Shown: positions 24,750-34,129, counted from the first letter of the stretch. The stretch: 46,020 nucleotides of DNA from Eubacteriales bacterium (GCA_030526665.1 JAUNCI010000009.1:1-46020); one strand, 5' to 3'. The notes: generated from the letters alone by a model not told the origin. A program made the numbers and translations.

Positions 24750-26237
24750 ATGGAAAGAAAAGTCTTTTTTTCAAGAGATAATAAAGCAATTGAAGTGCAG
24801 GAAGGAACCACGGTTCAGCAGGCGCAGATCATAGCTGGGAGAATACCGGATGCTGTTTGCGGAGGAAAAGGAACTTGCGGAAAATGTAAGGTTCGTGTAA
24901 ATGGAAAGGAAGTGCTGGCTTGTCAGACAAAGATTTATGAGGATGTGGTTGTTGATGAGCCTTTTAGTACAGAGGAACAGACAGGTGCAGGTGATGCAGA
25001 TATAGAGACAGAATATTATGCCACGGTTGAGAAAGAATACTATGCGGCAGTGGACGTGGGAACAACGACACTGGCTGCTTATTTATTGGATGCAAAGTCC
25101 GGTGAAGTTGTCGGGACAAATAGTATGCTAAATCCGCAGAGAAAATACGGTGCAGATGTAGTGGAACGCTGCAATCACAGCTTTTCGGAGGGGTGGGCAG
25201 CATTAAGCAGTGTGGTTCGTGAGGCGGTGAACCGACTTTTGGAACAGCTTGCCGGACGAGTAGATGCTTCGGTGACAGACATTACCAGAATCGTTATGGT
25301 CGGGAATACAGGAATGCATCATTTGTTTCTGGAACTTCCGACGGAAAAACTTGCGTTGGCACCTTACATGCCATATACGAAAGAGGCGGTGCGTATGCCT
25401 GCTTGTGAGTGTGGAATCAAAATAAATCCTAAAGCGGAAGCTTTCTGGCTGCCGAATATCGGAGGCTTTGTTGGGGCGGATACGAGTGCCTGCATTTTGG
25501 CTTCGCAAATTTATGAAGCAGAAGAGATGACATTGCTCGTGGATATAGGAACTAATGGCGAAATGGTATTGGGAAAACGAGAGACAGGACTTCTGGCGTG
25601 TGCAGTGGCTGCTGGACCTGCATTTGAAGGTGCAAAAATTTCCTGTGGAATGCGGGGATATGCCGGAGCTATTGATCATGTATATGTGGAAGAACGAGAT
25701 ACTTCAAACGCAGAAATCAGCTATCATGTAATTGGTGAGAAGAAACCGATTGGAATTTGTGGATCCGGATTGGTAGATGCGGCAGCGTGTCTGCTCAAAA
25801 AAGGTCTGATCGATGAAACCGGGCGTATGGAGAATAAGTATGTTTTTGCAGATGGGGTGTATTTGTGTCAGCAGGATATTCGGGAACTCCAGCTGGCAAA
25901 AGCGGCCATCGCGGCAGGGATTCGGATCATGTGTAAGCAGAAGGGAATACGAGTGGAGCAGATAGAGAAAGTTCTGCTGGCGGGTGCGTTTGGAAATTAC
26001 ATGAATCCGAAAAGCGCTTGTGAGATTGGCATGCTTCCGAGTGTGCTGCAAAATCGAATTACTTCCATAGGAAATGCAGCAGGTGAAGGTGCTGTGATTG
26101 CGGCTGGAGATCTGCGAGAATTTGAAAAAATGAAAGTGATTGCGGAAAAAGTAGAATATCTGGAATTGGCGACAAGCAGCGAATTTCAATATATTTATAT
26201 AGAAGAAATGGATTTTGACCATTTTGAGAATGAATAA
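24750..26237 (+). CDS. RACo-like reductive activator of corrinoid proteins
   Basis: The family uses ATP to drive electrons from a 2Fe-2S centre onto inactive Co(II) corrinoid proteins. Residues 1-85 are a plant-type ferredoxin domain with C37-x5-C43-x2-C46-x11-C58. From about 95 on there is an ASKHA-type ATPase with AAVDVGTTTLAAYLLD, LLVDIGTNGEM (about 265) and VLLAGAFGNYMNP (about 410). At 495 residues it is shorter than many characterised RACo proteins of over 600 residues, mostly through a compact region between the two domains. It is the only corrinoid activator in the window, and the 16599 fusion lacks an activation domain, so the two probably work together. A DUF2284 gene follows 88 bp later. 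Confidence 0.9.
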   Translation: MERKVFFSRDNKAIEVQEGTTVQQAQIIAGRIPDAVCGGKGTCGKCKVRVNGKEVLACQTKIYEDVVVDEPFSTEEQTGAGDADIETEYYATVEKEYYAAVDVGTTTLAAYLLDAKSGEVVGTNSMLNPQRKYGADVVERCNHSFSEGWAALSSVVREAVNRLLEQLAGRVDASVTDITRIVMVGNTGMHHLFLELPTEKLALAPYMPYTKEAVRMPACECGIKINPKAEAFWLPNIGGFVGADTSACILASQIYEAEEMTLLVDIGTNGEMVLGKRETGLLACAVAAGPAFEGAKISCGMRGYAGAIDHVYVEERDTSNAEISYHVIGEKKPIGICGSGLVDAAACLLKKGLIDETGRMENKYVFADGVYLCQQDIRELQLAKAAIAAGIRIMCKQKGIRVEQIEKVLLAGAFGNYMNPKSACEIGMLPSVLQNRITSIGNAAGEGAVIAAGDLREFEKMKVIAEKVEYLELATSSEFQYIYIEEMDFDHFENE

Positions 26238-26325
26238 ATTTTTTTTAATGAAATAGAAGACTGGATCCGAGTATAGATAATAGGATAATAATTTTGATAT
26301 TGATATAGAAGGAACTGAAAATATT

Positions 26326-26913
26326 ATGAACGATCTGACGATAAAAGATCTGATTGCAGAAGCACAGAAAATAGGATTTACTACGGTAACGCAAATGAAT
26401 CCTGCGACAATTGAACTGCTCGATGAAGTACGTGATATGTGCAGTGCAAATACATGTGGAATGTACGGGAAAAACTGGTCCTGTCCTCCGGCATGCGGTG
26501 AGTTGAGTTTCTGCCGAGAAAAAATCCGGCAGTATTCCGATGGCATATTGGTGCAGACGGTCGGTGATGTTGAGGACAGCTGGGATTTTGAAGCGATGAT
26601 GGAAATCGAGGCGATGCATAAAGCGCATTTTTCAGAACTGATAGAAGCACTTGCGCCAGAAGTCAGCGATAAGCCGGAATGCAATGATAAACCATCTATG
26701 GAGAACAGAGCAATCCTTGTGCTTGGCGCAGGGGCATGCACGATCTGCAGGGAATGCACCTACCCGGAAAAACCTTGCCGTTTTCCAAATAAAAGGATTT
26801 CTTCATTGGAGGCATATGGAATCGTAGTGAGTGAGCTGTGCAGACGAAATGGAGTGGGATATTATTACGGATCTCAGAAAATGGCATACACCTCTTGCGT
26901 GTTGATGAAATAG
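26326..26913 (+). CDS. DUF2284 cysteine-rich putative metal-binding protein
   Basis: The 195-residue soluble protein shows the DUF2284 cysteine pattern: CSANTCGMYGKNWSCPPACG (about 38-57) and GACTICRECTYPEKPC (about 137-152), closing with a SELCRRNGVGYYYG region. The cysteine spacing suggests an iron-sulfur cluster or other metal. DUF2284 has no established enzyme activity. Its position directly after the RACo-like gene, probably on one transcript, suggests a part in electron supply or in corrinoid activation. That is inference only. The start ATG follows GAAGGAACTGAAAAT. The gene end carries an 11/12-bp tandem repeat and then a bidirectional terminator. Confidence 0.9.
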   Translation: MNDLTIKDLIAEAQKIGFTTVTQMNPATIELLDEVRDMCSANTCGMYGKNWSCPPACGELSFCREKIRQYSDGILVQTVGDVEDSWDFEAMMEIEAMHKAHFSELIEALAPEVSDKPECNDKPSMENRAILVLGAGACTICRECTYPEKPCRFPNKRISSLEAYGIVVSELCRRNGVGYYYGSQKMAYTSCVLMK

Positions 26914-26926
26914 GGATGAAAATAGG
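26904..26926 (+). repeat. tandem repeat across the DUF2284 stop codon
   Basis: GATGAAATAGG is directly followed by GATGAAAATAGG, identical except for one extra A. The TAG stop (26911-26913) is in the first unit. A weaker third unit, AATAAATAAAA, follows. Confidence 0.7.
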
Positions 26927-26934
26927 AATAAATA

Positions 26935-26978
26935 AAAATATCCTCGATCAGGAGTAACTCTTGATCGAGGATATTTTA
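26935..26978. terminator. bidirectional terminator between DUF2284 gene and pepT
   Basis: AAAATATCCTCGATCA pairs with TGATCGAGGATATTTT, 16 bp perfect, with an 11-12 nt loop and flanking A and T tracts serving both strands. A separate perfect 14-bp palindrome, TCCGGTCGACCGGA, lies at 27004-27017, next to the pepT stop. Confidence 0.9.
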
Positions 26979-27022
26979 CTTTTGAGCTTTATTTTTTGAA
27001 TTATCCGGTCGACCGGACTTCA

Positions 27023-28276
27023 TTATTTAGCTTCGTGTTTTGTATAGATTGCAATCAGATGAAGCATGATTTCTACGTTCTTTTCAAGAGACTGGATAGA
27101 AACCATTTCAAAACGTCCGTGTGCGTTTTCATAACCTGCGCTGATGTTCGGACACGGAAGACCTTTCTGAGAAATGAATGCGCCGTCTGTGCCTCCGCGC
27201 ATTGGGATACATTTCATTTCGATTCCGCATTCTGCCATAGCCTGTCTTGCATAATCAACCATATATGGGGCTGTCATTACAGCATCGAGCATGCTTGAGT
27301 AACGGCCTGTATAAGTATGTTCTACGGTTCCTTCACCGTATTTTGCATTCAGAGCTGCAACGCATTTTTCCAGATAATCATGTCTCTGGCTGAAACGGAA
27401 TTTGTCGTGGTCACGGATGATTGCACGGATGAATGCATTTTCGATATCGCCTTCGAATACGAGTGGATGATAATATCCTTCACGTTCTTCGGTATGTTCC
27501 GGACGTTCGAATGCCGGAAGCATGGAAAGGAATTCATTACCGATTGTGATTGCGTTTTTCATGATGTTTTTGGCTGTTCCAGGATGAACGGCAACACCGT
27601 GAATACGCAGCTGGATTTCTTCACCATTGAAGTTTTCGTAGATGAATTCGCCAAGTCCATCACCATCGAGAGTGTAGGCAAGGTCTGCACCAAATTTTGG
27701 AATATCCATTTTGGATGCACCGAGAAGACCAACTTCTTCGTCGCTTGTGAAACAAATCTGGATTGGTCCGTGTGGTACTTCCGGATGTTTGCAATAGTAT
27801 TCCGCCATTGTCATGATGGAAGTAACGGCTGCTTTGTCATCTCCGCCGAGAAGTGTTGTTCCGTCTGTGAGAATGAGGTCATCACCAACATATTTTGCCA
27901 TACGTGGGAATTTTGCTGCTTCAAGAACAATATTTTCTTCCTTATTTAAAAGAATATCTCCGCCATCATAGTTTTCAAGAACCCATGGTTTTACATTTGT
28001 TCCGCTTGCTTCAGATGCGGTATCGATGTGACCGAGAAAACCGAGAGAAATTCCGCCACCGTCCGGCATTGTGGAAGGAATGGTTCCGTATGTATTGCAG
28101 TATTCATCCTGCCATACATTCTGTACGCCCATTGCTCTCATCTCATCTGCGAGCATATTTGCGAGATCCCACTGTTTTTCTGTACTAGGTACTTTACCTG
28201 CACCCGGAACAGATTGCGTATCTACTTTGGCATAACGTATAAAACGTTCTTTGCACTGATCATAAAATTCTGACAT
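27023..28276 (-). CDS. pepT: peptidase T (tripeptide aminopeptidase)
   Basis: This cytoplasmic di-zinc M20 peptidase releases the N-terminal residue of tripeptides. It is 417 residues from the ATG at 28276, preceded by AAGGAGG; the open frame upstream has no site. Metal and catalytic residues are visible: H83-I-D85 (GHIDTASE), GGDD 144-147, the SDEEVG glutamates (E180/E181), DGDGLGEF, and the C-terminal NISAGYENAHGRFE histidine. The length matches E. coli PepT (about 408). It is divergent from the oligopeptide transporter, a sensible pairing of peptide uptake and hydrolysis. A 20-bp palindrome sits just upstream of its RBS. Confidence 0.97.
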   Translation of the reverse strand: MSEFYDQCKERFIRYAKVDTQSVPGAGKVPSTEKQWDLANMLADEMRAMGVQNVWQDEYCNTYGTIPSTMPDGGGISLGFLGHIDTASEASGTNVKPWVLENYDGGDILLNKEENIVLEAAKFPRMAKYVGDDLILTDGTTLLGGDDKAAVTSIMTMAEYYCKHPEVPHGPIQICFTSDEEVGLLGASKMDIPKFGADLAYTLDGDGLGEFIYENFNGEEIQLRIHGVAVHPGTAKNIMKNAITIGNEFLSMLPAFERPEHTEEREGYYHPLVFEGDIENAFIRAIIRDHDKFRFSQRHDYLEKCVAALNAKYGEGTVEHTYTGRYSSMLDAVMTAPYMVDYARQAMAECGIEMKCIPMRGGTDGAFISQKGLPCPNISAGYENAHGRFEMVSIQSLEKNVEIMLHLIAIYTKHEAK

Positions 28277-28291
28277 AACTACCTCCTTGTG

Positions 28292-28311
28292 ATAGGTATG
28301 TATATACCTAT
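28292..28311 (-). promoter_or_regulatory. palindrome upstream of the pepT RBS
   Basis: ATAGGTAT-GTAT-ATACCTAT has perfect 8-bp arms with a 4-nt centre, about 9 bp from the AGGAGG of pepT on the minus strand. It could be a repressor operator or a leader hairpin. No T tract follows. Confidence 0.5.
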
Positions 28312-28451
28312 AGAATACACGATAAATACGTGCATGAAACTGCAAGAATATTATACAAAAAACAAAGAAAAAAACAAGGCTTTCTTGTATAAACAATGGA
28401 TAAATGAATCAGAAAGAATTGCTAAATGTGTCTATTTTGTGAAAAAGTAAA

Positions 28452-28492
28452 TTGACAGTATCACACTAAAGTGATAAAATTTTCCTAAGATT
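28452..28492 (+). promoter_or_regulatory. promoter of the oligopeptide transporter with operator-like inverted repeat
   Basis: The -35 TTGACA (28452-28457), 17-bp spacer and -10 TAAAAT (28475-28480). The spacer carries the inverted repeat TATCAC-N6-GTGATA (28459-28476), which would block RNA polymerase if bound. Just after the -10, AATTTTCCTAAGATT (28478-28492) matches the CodY consensus at 12 of 15 positions. CodY controls peptide uptake in related Firmicutes, so the match is plausible but unproven. Confidence 0.6.
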
Positions 28493-28519
28493 TTAAAAAA
28501 ATCACCAAGAGGAGGCACT

Positions 28520-30052
28520 ATGAAACTTAAATCTATCAAAGCAATCTTAGTTGCCGCTGCAGTTACACTTACAACTGTATTAGGCGGAGTTTCAGTTATG
28601 GCTGAAACAACACAGGACACTCTCGTTGCAGCAATGAGCTCAGATGCAACAAACATGGACCCATCAGCGGTTTGTAACGTATACTCTTCAATGGTTCATC
28701 AGCAGATTTTTGATCGTCTGATCGACGTTGCAGAAGATGGTACAGTTACACCAAAAATCGCAGAAAGCTATGAAGTTTCTGAAGATGGTCTGACTTACAC
28801 ATTTAAAATCAGACAGGGAATTAAATTCCACGACGGTTCTGACCTTACAGCAAAAGACGTTGAATATTCTCTGAAACGTGCAGCAACAAGTGCAGCAGTT
28901 GCTCATATCTATGGAGATATCGATCCGGATAGCTTCAACGTTCCGGATGATTACACAGTATCATTCACACTGAAAAACCCTAACGCAGGTATCATTGCAG
29001 GTCTTGCTCATACAGGCGGATCTATCGTTCCTATGGCAGTTGTAGAAGCTGATCCTGAAGGATTCGTTTCTAATCCGGTTGGTTCCGGTCCTTTCAAATT
29101 CGTTAGCTGGACAAAAAATGACTCTATCGAACTTGAACGTTTCGATGACTACTACGGAGACAAACCAGAACTTTCTAAAATCACTCTTCGTGTTATCACA
29201 GAAGCAACAAACCGTGCAATCGAACTTGAATCAGGCGGCGTAGATATGTCATTCGATATTTCTACAAACGATGTTAGCCGTGTTGAAGACAACAGCGATC
29301 TTCAGCTGATCCGTAAAGTTGACAACCAGACAACATTCATGGCATTCAACTGTGAAAAAGAACCATGGAACAACCCGGATGTTCGTCAGGCAATCTCTTA
29401 TGGTATTGATACAACAGCTATCTGCAACGCAGTATGGCGTGGAATCGGTGCACCGGCTGCAGGCCCAATCGCTCCAAACGTAAAATATCATGATGCAGAA
29501 GCAACACCACACGAATACAATCCTGAAAAAGCAAAAGAACTTCTTGCAGCTGCAGGTGTAGAAGAAGGACAGAAACTTGTTATCTCTACAAACGAACGTC
29601 AGGAACGTATCGACATGTGTACAATTATGCAGGCTCAGCTCAAAGAAATCGGTATCGATGTAGAAATCGAAGTTCTTGAATGGGGCGCACTTCTTGACAA
29701 AGCAAACAGACGTGAACAGGATGCAATCATGGTTGGCTGGACATGCCAGACAGCAGACCCTGATATGGCTGTATACGCAGTATTCCATTCACAGAGCAAC
29801 GGCGAAGTTGGTAACAACTATGCAAACTTCTCAAATGCAGAAATCGATGAACTCCTTGAAAAAGGTAGAGCAATGGAAGATTCAGACGAAAGAGAAGCAG
29901 TATATGTAGAAATCCAGAGAGCAATTATGGAACAGGCTCCATGGTTATTCTTCAACAATGCTGAAGCAGTTGTAGGTGCAAAAGCAAACCTGAAAGGTTT
30001 CGAACCAACAGCATTTGGATATCATTCACTTTACAACATCTACTTCGAATAA
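28520..30052 (+). CDS. oligopeptide/dipeptide ABC transporter solute-binding protein (SBP family 5)
   Basis: The 510-residue receptor has a type I signal peptide (MKLKSIK, hydrophobic core, VMA before ETT, about 28 residues) and no lipobox. The mature part has the family 5 hallmarks: the segment beginning YTFKIRQGIKFHDGSDLTA, VEYSLKRA, SNPVGSGPFKFVSW, and the VRQAISYGIDT block. The final ~100 residues resemble DppA/OppA-type proteins. It opens an operon with two permeases and two ATPases. A terminator hairpin between it and dppB-like gene 30348 probably lets the receptor be made in excess. Codon choice favours C-ending codons, as in highly expressed genes. The start ATG follows GAGGAGG. Confidence 0.95.
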   Translation: MKLKSIKAILVAAAVTLTTVLGGVSVMAETTQDTLVAAMSSDATNMDPSAVCNVYSSMVHQQIFDRLIDVAEDGTVTPKIAESYEVSEDGLTYTFKIRQGIKFHDGSDLTAKDVEYSLKRAATSAAVAHIYGDIDPDSFNVPDDYTVSFTLKNPNAGIIAGLAHTGGSIVPMAVVEADPEGFVSNPVGSGPFKFVSWTKNDSIELERFDDYYGDKPELSKITLRVITEATNRAIELESGGVDMSFDISTNDVSRVEDNSDLQLIRKVDNQTTFMAFNCEKEPWNNPDVRQAISYGIDTTAICNAVWRGIGAPAAGPIAPNVKYHDAEATPHEYNPEKAKELLAAAGVEEGQKLVISTNERQERIDMCTIMQAQLKEIGIDVEIEVLEWGALLDKANRREQDAIMVGWTCQTADPDMAVYAVFHSQSNGEVGNNYANFSNAEIDELLEKGRAMEDSDEREAVYVEIQRAIMEQAPWLFFNNAEAVVGAKANLKGFEPTAFGYHSLYNIYFE

Positions 30053-30119
30053 TTTTCAGAAATGATACGAACGTATCGATGATGCTAAATGAAATCGTGA
30101 AATTGATAAAGTAAATTTT

Positions 30120-30153
30120 GAGAAGCAGGGAGAAATTCCTGCTTCTCTTTTTT
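30120..30153 (+). terminator. terminator between the binding-protein and permease genes
   Basis: GAGAAGCAGG pairs with CCTGCTTCTC over 10 bp with an 8-nt loop, followed by T6. It lies inside the transporter operon and is probably a partial terminator. Confidence 0.85.
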
Positions 30154-30347
30154 CAAATTTTTAAAATGTGAATCTCGCAGGAGAAGAACATATTATGTAA
30201 AGTAAATTAATCGAAACAAATCTAGACTTTTAGTGCCTGGAATATTATACTAAAGAGATGTAGTGTTGCTTTTTCCGTAGTAAATACAAAGGAAACATGT
30301 GAAAAAGACAAAACAAAAAATAAAATAATAATGAAAGGAGAATAAAG

Positions 30348-31277
30348 ATGCTTAAATATGTAGGAAAACGTTTATTAATGCTGATACCGGTATTAATCGG
30401 TGTTACTTTTATCATTTTCTCTATGTTATATGTAACTCCAGGAGATCCTGCCAGAATCGTGCTTGGTGAATCTGCTTCACCGGAAGCTGTTCAGCAGTAC
30501 AGAGAAGAACAGGGTCTGAATGATCCATTCCTGGTACAGTATGGAAGATATATGAAGAAACTTATTTTCCATGCGGATCTTGGTACATCTTATTCTACAA
30601 AGAAACCTGTAATCGACTTAATCAAGGATTGCTTCCCGGCAACAGTTAAACTGGCTTTTGCCTCAATGTTTGTTGCGCTGTTGTTTGGTATTCCAATCGG
30701 AATCATATCGGCGATCAAGCAATATTCCGTATTTGATATGTGTTCCATGGGATTTGCGCTGCTTGGTATCTCCATGCCGGTATTCTGGCTTGGACTTCTG
30801 CTGACACTTCTGTTTTCTGTTCAGCTGAAATGGCTTCCATCATCAGGATTTGATTCCATTAAGCATATGATTCTTCCGGCCGTATCACTTGGTGCTCAGT
30901 CAGTTGCGGTAATTACCCGTATGACAAGATCAAGTATGCTTGAAGTTATCAACATGGACTATATCAAAACAGCTCGTTCCAAAGGTCTTCGTGAAAAAAC
31001 AGTTATTCTCAAACATGCTCTTGGCAATGCGTTGATTCCGATCATCACATCTGCAGGTCTGCAGTTTGGTACACTGCTCGGCGGAGCAGTTCTGACAGAA
31101 TCTATTTTCTCAATTCCGGGTATCGGACGTCTGATGGTAGATTCCATTAAAATGCGAGATTTCCCAACTGTACAGGGAGGCGTATTAGTTATCGCTCTTG
31201 CATTCTGTATCGTAAACCTTCTTGTTGACTTATTGTATGCATTCGTTGATCCACGAATCAAAGCGCAGTACAAGTAG
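30348..31277 (+). CDS. oligopeptide ABC transporter permease, DppB-like
   Basis: The 309-residue membrane protein begins MLKYVGKRLLMLIPVLIGVT, the standard N-terminus of the DppB/OppB group. It has the GDPARIVLG loop, the LGTSYSTKKPV segment, six hydrophobic segments and an ATPase-contact loop beginning ARSKGLREKTVILKHAL (about 203-219). The start has AAAGGAG 7-8 nt upstream. It follows the binding-protein gene across a 295-bp gap holding a terminator. Nothing else in that gap was recognised apart from AT-rich sequence. It precedes the second permease by 17 bp. Confidence 0.95.
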   Translation: MLKYVGKRLLMLIPVLIGVTFIIFSMLYVTPGDPARIVLGESASPEAVQQYREEQGLNDPFLVQYGRYMKKLIFHADLGTSYSTKKPVIDLIKDCFPATVKLAFASMFVALLFGIPIGIISAIKQYSVFDMCSMGFALLGISMPVFWLGLLLTLLFSVQLKWLPSSGFDSIKHMILPAVSLGAQSVAVITRMTRSSMLEVINMDYIKTARSKGLREKTVILKHALGNALIPIITSAGLQFGTLLGGAVLTESIFSIPGIGRLMVDSIKMRDFPTVQGGVLVIALAFCIVNLLVDLLYAFVDPRIKAQYK

Positions 31278-31294
31278 GGGAGGGGAGATAAAGT

Positions 31295-32149
31295 ATGAAG
31301 AAAAAGAAATTTGCCCAAACCAAAGAAATATGGGGACGTCTGCGTAAAAGTAAACTCGCAGTTGTGGGCCTTATAATTATCGTTGCAATGATTTTAATCG
31401 CGATTTTTGCTGATTTTATTGCACCATATAAATTTGATGAACAGAATCTGATCGATTGTTTCCAGGGACCTAGTGCAGCACACTGGTTTGGAACAGACGA
31501 ATTCGGTCGTGACATTTTCAGCCGTGTTGTATACGGTACCAGAATTTCACTTCTGATCGGTTTTGTTGCCGTTGCAATCGCTATGGTAATTGGTGTATTG
31601 CTTGGTGCATTTTCCGGATATTATGGAAATAGAGTGGATAATATCATCATGCGACTGATGGATATCCTGTTATCTATTCCACAGATCATTCTTGCAATCG
31701 CAATTGTAGCGGTTCTTGGAAACGGTCTGTTCAACCTGATGCTGGCGGTAGGTATTTCTTCTATCCCGCATTACGCACGAATCGTACGTGCATCTGTTCT
31801 TTCAGTAAAAGATCAGGAATTTATCGAAGCTGCAAAAGCTGCAGGTTCTTCTAATTTCAGAATTATTTTTAAACACATCATTCCGAACTGTCTTGCACCA
31901 ATCATCGTTCAGGCAACACTTGGTGTAGCTATGGCGATTCTGACAGCTGCCGGTTTGAGTTTCGTAGGTCTTGGTATTTCACCGCCGACACCGGAATGGG
32001 GTTCTATGCTTAGCTCCGGACGTCAGTACATTCGTGATTATTCCTACATGACAATGTTCCCGGGACTTGCAATTATGGTAACAATTTTTGCACTGAACGT
32101 TTTAGGTGATGGTCTTCGTGATGCGTTAGACCCGAAACAGAAGAAATAA
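31295..32149 (+). CDS. oligopeptide ABC transporter permease, DppC-like
   Basis: The 284-residue membrane protein has the DppC/OppC pattern: a first transmembrane segment, then FGTDEFGRDIFSRVVYGTRIS (split in the family as HxxGTDxxGRDxxSR), and an EAA loop in the AKAAGSSNFRIIFKHIIPN region (about 175-193). The C-terminal block begins GLSFVGLGISPPTPEWG (near residue 222). It pairs with the upstream permease and is 10 bp from the first ATPase gene. The RBS is GGGGAGG. No deviation from the family was seen. Confidence 0.95.
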   Translation: MKKKKFAQTKEIWGRLRKSKLAVVGLIIIVAMILIAIFADFIAPYKFDEQNLIDCFQGPSAAHWFGTDEFGRDIFSRVVYGTRISLLIGFVAVAIAMVIGVLLGAFSGYYGNRVDNIIMRLMDILLSIPQIILAIAIVAVLGNGLFNLMLAVGISSIPHYARIVRASVLSVKDQEFIEAAKAAGSSNFRIIFKHIIPNCLAPIIVQATLGVAMAILTAAGLSFVGLGISPPTPEWGSMLSSGRQYIRDYSYMTMFPGLAIMVTIFALNVLGDGLRDALDPKQKK

Positions 32150-32159
32150 GGGGGACATT

Positions 32160-33158
32160 ATGGAGAATACAAACAAGAAACTGTTAGAGATTAACAATCT
32201 CACAGTGGAATATCATACAAATGGCGGTATTGTTCATGCGGTTAACGGACTGAGCATGGAAATCGGCCAGGGAGAAACGCTTGGTTTCGTAGGTGAAACC
32301 GGTGCCGGTAAAACAACTACGGCCCTCAGCATTCTGAACATTCTTCCTCATCCGCAGGGAAAAATCCTGAGTGGATCAATTAAATTTAAAGGGGAAGAAA
32401 TTCTCGGAAAATCCAACAAAGAAATGACATCCATTCGTGGAAAGAAAATCTCAATGATTTTCCAGGATCCGATGACATCTCTGAACCCTGTTATGACAGT
32501 TGGAGATCAGATTGCAGAAGGAATCAAACTTCACGAAAAATGCAGCAAATCCGAAGCCCACAAAAAAGCATTGGAAATGCTCAAAACAGTAGGGATTCGT
32601 CCGGAACGTGCGTCAGATTATCCGCATCAGTTCTCAGGCGGTATGAAACAGCGTGTTGTTATCGCGATTGCACTTGCATGTAATCCGGAACTTCTGATTG
32701 CCGATGAACCGACAACCGCTCTCGACGTAACGATTCAGGCACAGATGCTTGAACTTATGAAAGGTCTGAAAGACAAATACGATACATCTATGATCATGAT
32801 TACACATGACCTTGGTATCGTTGCAGAAATCTGTGATAAAGTAGCGATTATGTATGCCGGAAATATCGTGGAATATGGTGATAAAGTAGATGTATTTACA
32901 CCTGAAAAACCGCATCATCCATATACGATCGGTCTTTTCAATTCCATCCCGGATATCTTTACAGAACAGGAAGAACTGAAGATTATCAAAGGTTTGACAC
33001 CGGACCCGACAGATCTTCCAAAAGGCTGTACCTTCCATCCTCGTTGTCCTCATGCCTGCGAAGCATGTCAGAACGCAGCGCCTGAGTATGTAGAGATAAG
33101 TGAAGGACATAAAATCAGCTGTCATCTGTTCAAAAACAAAGAGCAGGAGGTGAAATAG
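32160..33158 (+). CDS. oligopeptide ABC transporter ATPase, DppD-like
   Basis: The 332-residue cytoplasmic ATPase has Walker A GETGAGKT (45-52), the Q-loop [10 protein letters not shown] (101-110), a signature region FSGGMKQR (158-165), Walker B ELLIADEP (177-184) and the switch histidine in MITHDLG. The C-terminal oligopeptide-transporter extension carries [16 protein letters not shown], a four-cysteine motif of this subfamily that can hold an iron-sulfur cluster in related proteins. It is directly followed, with no gap, by the second ATPase. The two are expected to form a heterodimer on the DppB/DppC-like permeases. Confidence 0.95.
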   Translation: MENTNKKLLEINNLTVEYHTNGGIVHAVNGLSMEIGQGETLGFVGETGAGKTTTALSILNILPHPQGKILSGSIKFKGEEILGKSNKEMTSIRGKKISMIFQDPMTSLNPVMTVGDQIAEGIKLHEKCSKSEAHKKALEMLKTVGIRPERASDYPHQFSGGMKQRVVIAIALACNPELLIADEPTTALDVTIQAQMLELMKGLKDKYDTSMIMITHDLGIVAEICDKVAIMYAGNIVEYGDKVDVFTPEKPHHPYTIGLFNSIPDIFTEQEELKIIKGLTPDPTDLPKGCTFHPRCPHACEACQNAAPEYVEISEGHKISCHLFKNKEQEVK

Positions 33159-34115
33159 GTGGCAGGAACAATTCTCGAAGTTAAGAACCTGAAAAAATAT
33201 TTTAAAACCAAAAAAGGAATGCTCCATGCAGTCGATGATGTAAGTTTCTCTATCAATGAAGGAGAAACACTCGGTCTCGTAGGAGAATCCGGATGTGGTA
33301 AATCAACAACAGGACGTGCGGTTCTTCGTCTGCATGAGCCGACCAGCGGTGAAGTTCTTTTCCGCGGTCAGGACGTTGTAAAATTAAATGCAGCGCAGAT
33401 GAAAAATATGCGTAAAAAAATGCAGATCGTATTCCAGGATCCATATTCATCATTGAATCCGCGATTAAATATCGAAGAACTGATATCAGAACCTCTTCTG
33501 GTAAATAAAATTTATTCAAACAAAGAAGAGCTTGAAAAACGTGTACATGAGGTTATGGACATTGTAGGTCTCGAAAGTCGTCTTGCAAATTCTTATCCTC
33601 ACGAGCTCGATGGTGGTAGAAGACAGCGTATCGGTATCGCCCGTGCACTTTCTATCAATCCTGAATTCATCGTAATGGACGAACCTGTTTCAGCACTGGA
33701 CGTTTCCGTACAGGCACAGATTTTGAACCTGATGAATGAGCTGAAAAAAGAACTGGGACTGACATATCTGTTCATTTCCCACAACTTAAGCGTTGTAAAA
33801 CATGTCAGCGACCGTATCGCTGTTATGTATCTTGGAAAAATTGTTGAAATGGCAGACTACAAAACAATCTTTGAAAATCCACTTCATCCATATACACAGG
33901 CATTGCTTTCTGCAATTCCGATTGCAAAACTGGATGTTGAAAAACGCCAGAGAATCATTCTGGAAGGTGACGTACCAAGCCCGGTAAATCCACCTGCAGG
34001 ATGTAGATTCTGCGGCAGATGCCGTTATCGTCATGAAGGATGTGACACAAACGAACCAAAGCTTGTTGATGTAGGCGGCGGACATATGGTTGCATGTCAT
34101 TTGACAAACAAATAA
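33159..34115 (+). CDS. oligopeptide ABC transporter ATPase, DppF-like, with degenerate signature
   Basis: The 318-residue cytoplasmic ATPase starts with GTG immediately after the stop of the previous gene, with AGGAGG upstream. It has Walker A GESGCGKS (42-49), [10 protein letters not shown] (92-101), Walker B EFIVMDEP (169-176) and [10 protein letters not shown] with the switch histidine. The C-terminal extension has [15 protein letters not shown]. The ABC signature reads LDGGR (150-154) instead of LSGGQ, replacing the serine that contacts ATP. That would make one of the two composite ATP sites of the heterodimer degenerate, as in other asymmetric ABC pairs. The effect here is inference. Confidence 0.95.
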   Translation: MAGTILEVKNLKKYFKTKKGMLHAVDDVSFSINEGETLGLVGESGCGKSTTGRAVLRLHEPTSGEVLFRGQDVVKLNAAQMKNMRKKMQIVFQDPYSSLNPRLNIEELISEPLLVNKIYSNKEELEKRVHEVMDIVGLESRLANSYPHELDGGRRQRIGIARALSINPEFIVMDEPVSALDVSVQAQILNLMNELKKELGLTYLFISHNLSVVKHVSDRIAVMYLGKIVEMADYKTIFENPLHPYTQALLSAIPIAKLDVEKRQRIILEGDVPSPVNPPAGCRFCGRCRYRHEGCDTNEPKLVDVGGGHMVACHLTNK

Positions 34116-34129
34116 GAAATATTTAAATT

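Noticed and set aside
27004-27017. Palindrome TCCGGTCGACCGGA as a regulatory site or attachment site.
   Set aside because: It lies between the pepT stop and its terminator, has a single copy, and nothing links it to integration or control.
32634-33227. Long minus-strand open frames opposite the transporter ATPase and other genes.
   Set aside because: They have no RBS, no family resemblance and lie fully opposite well-supported genes, so they are shadows.
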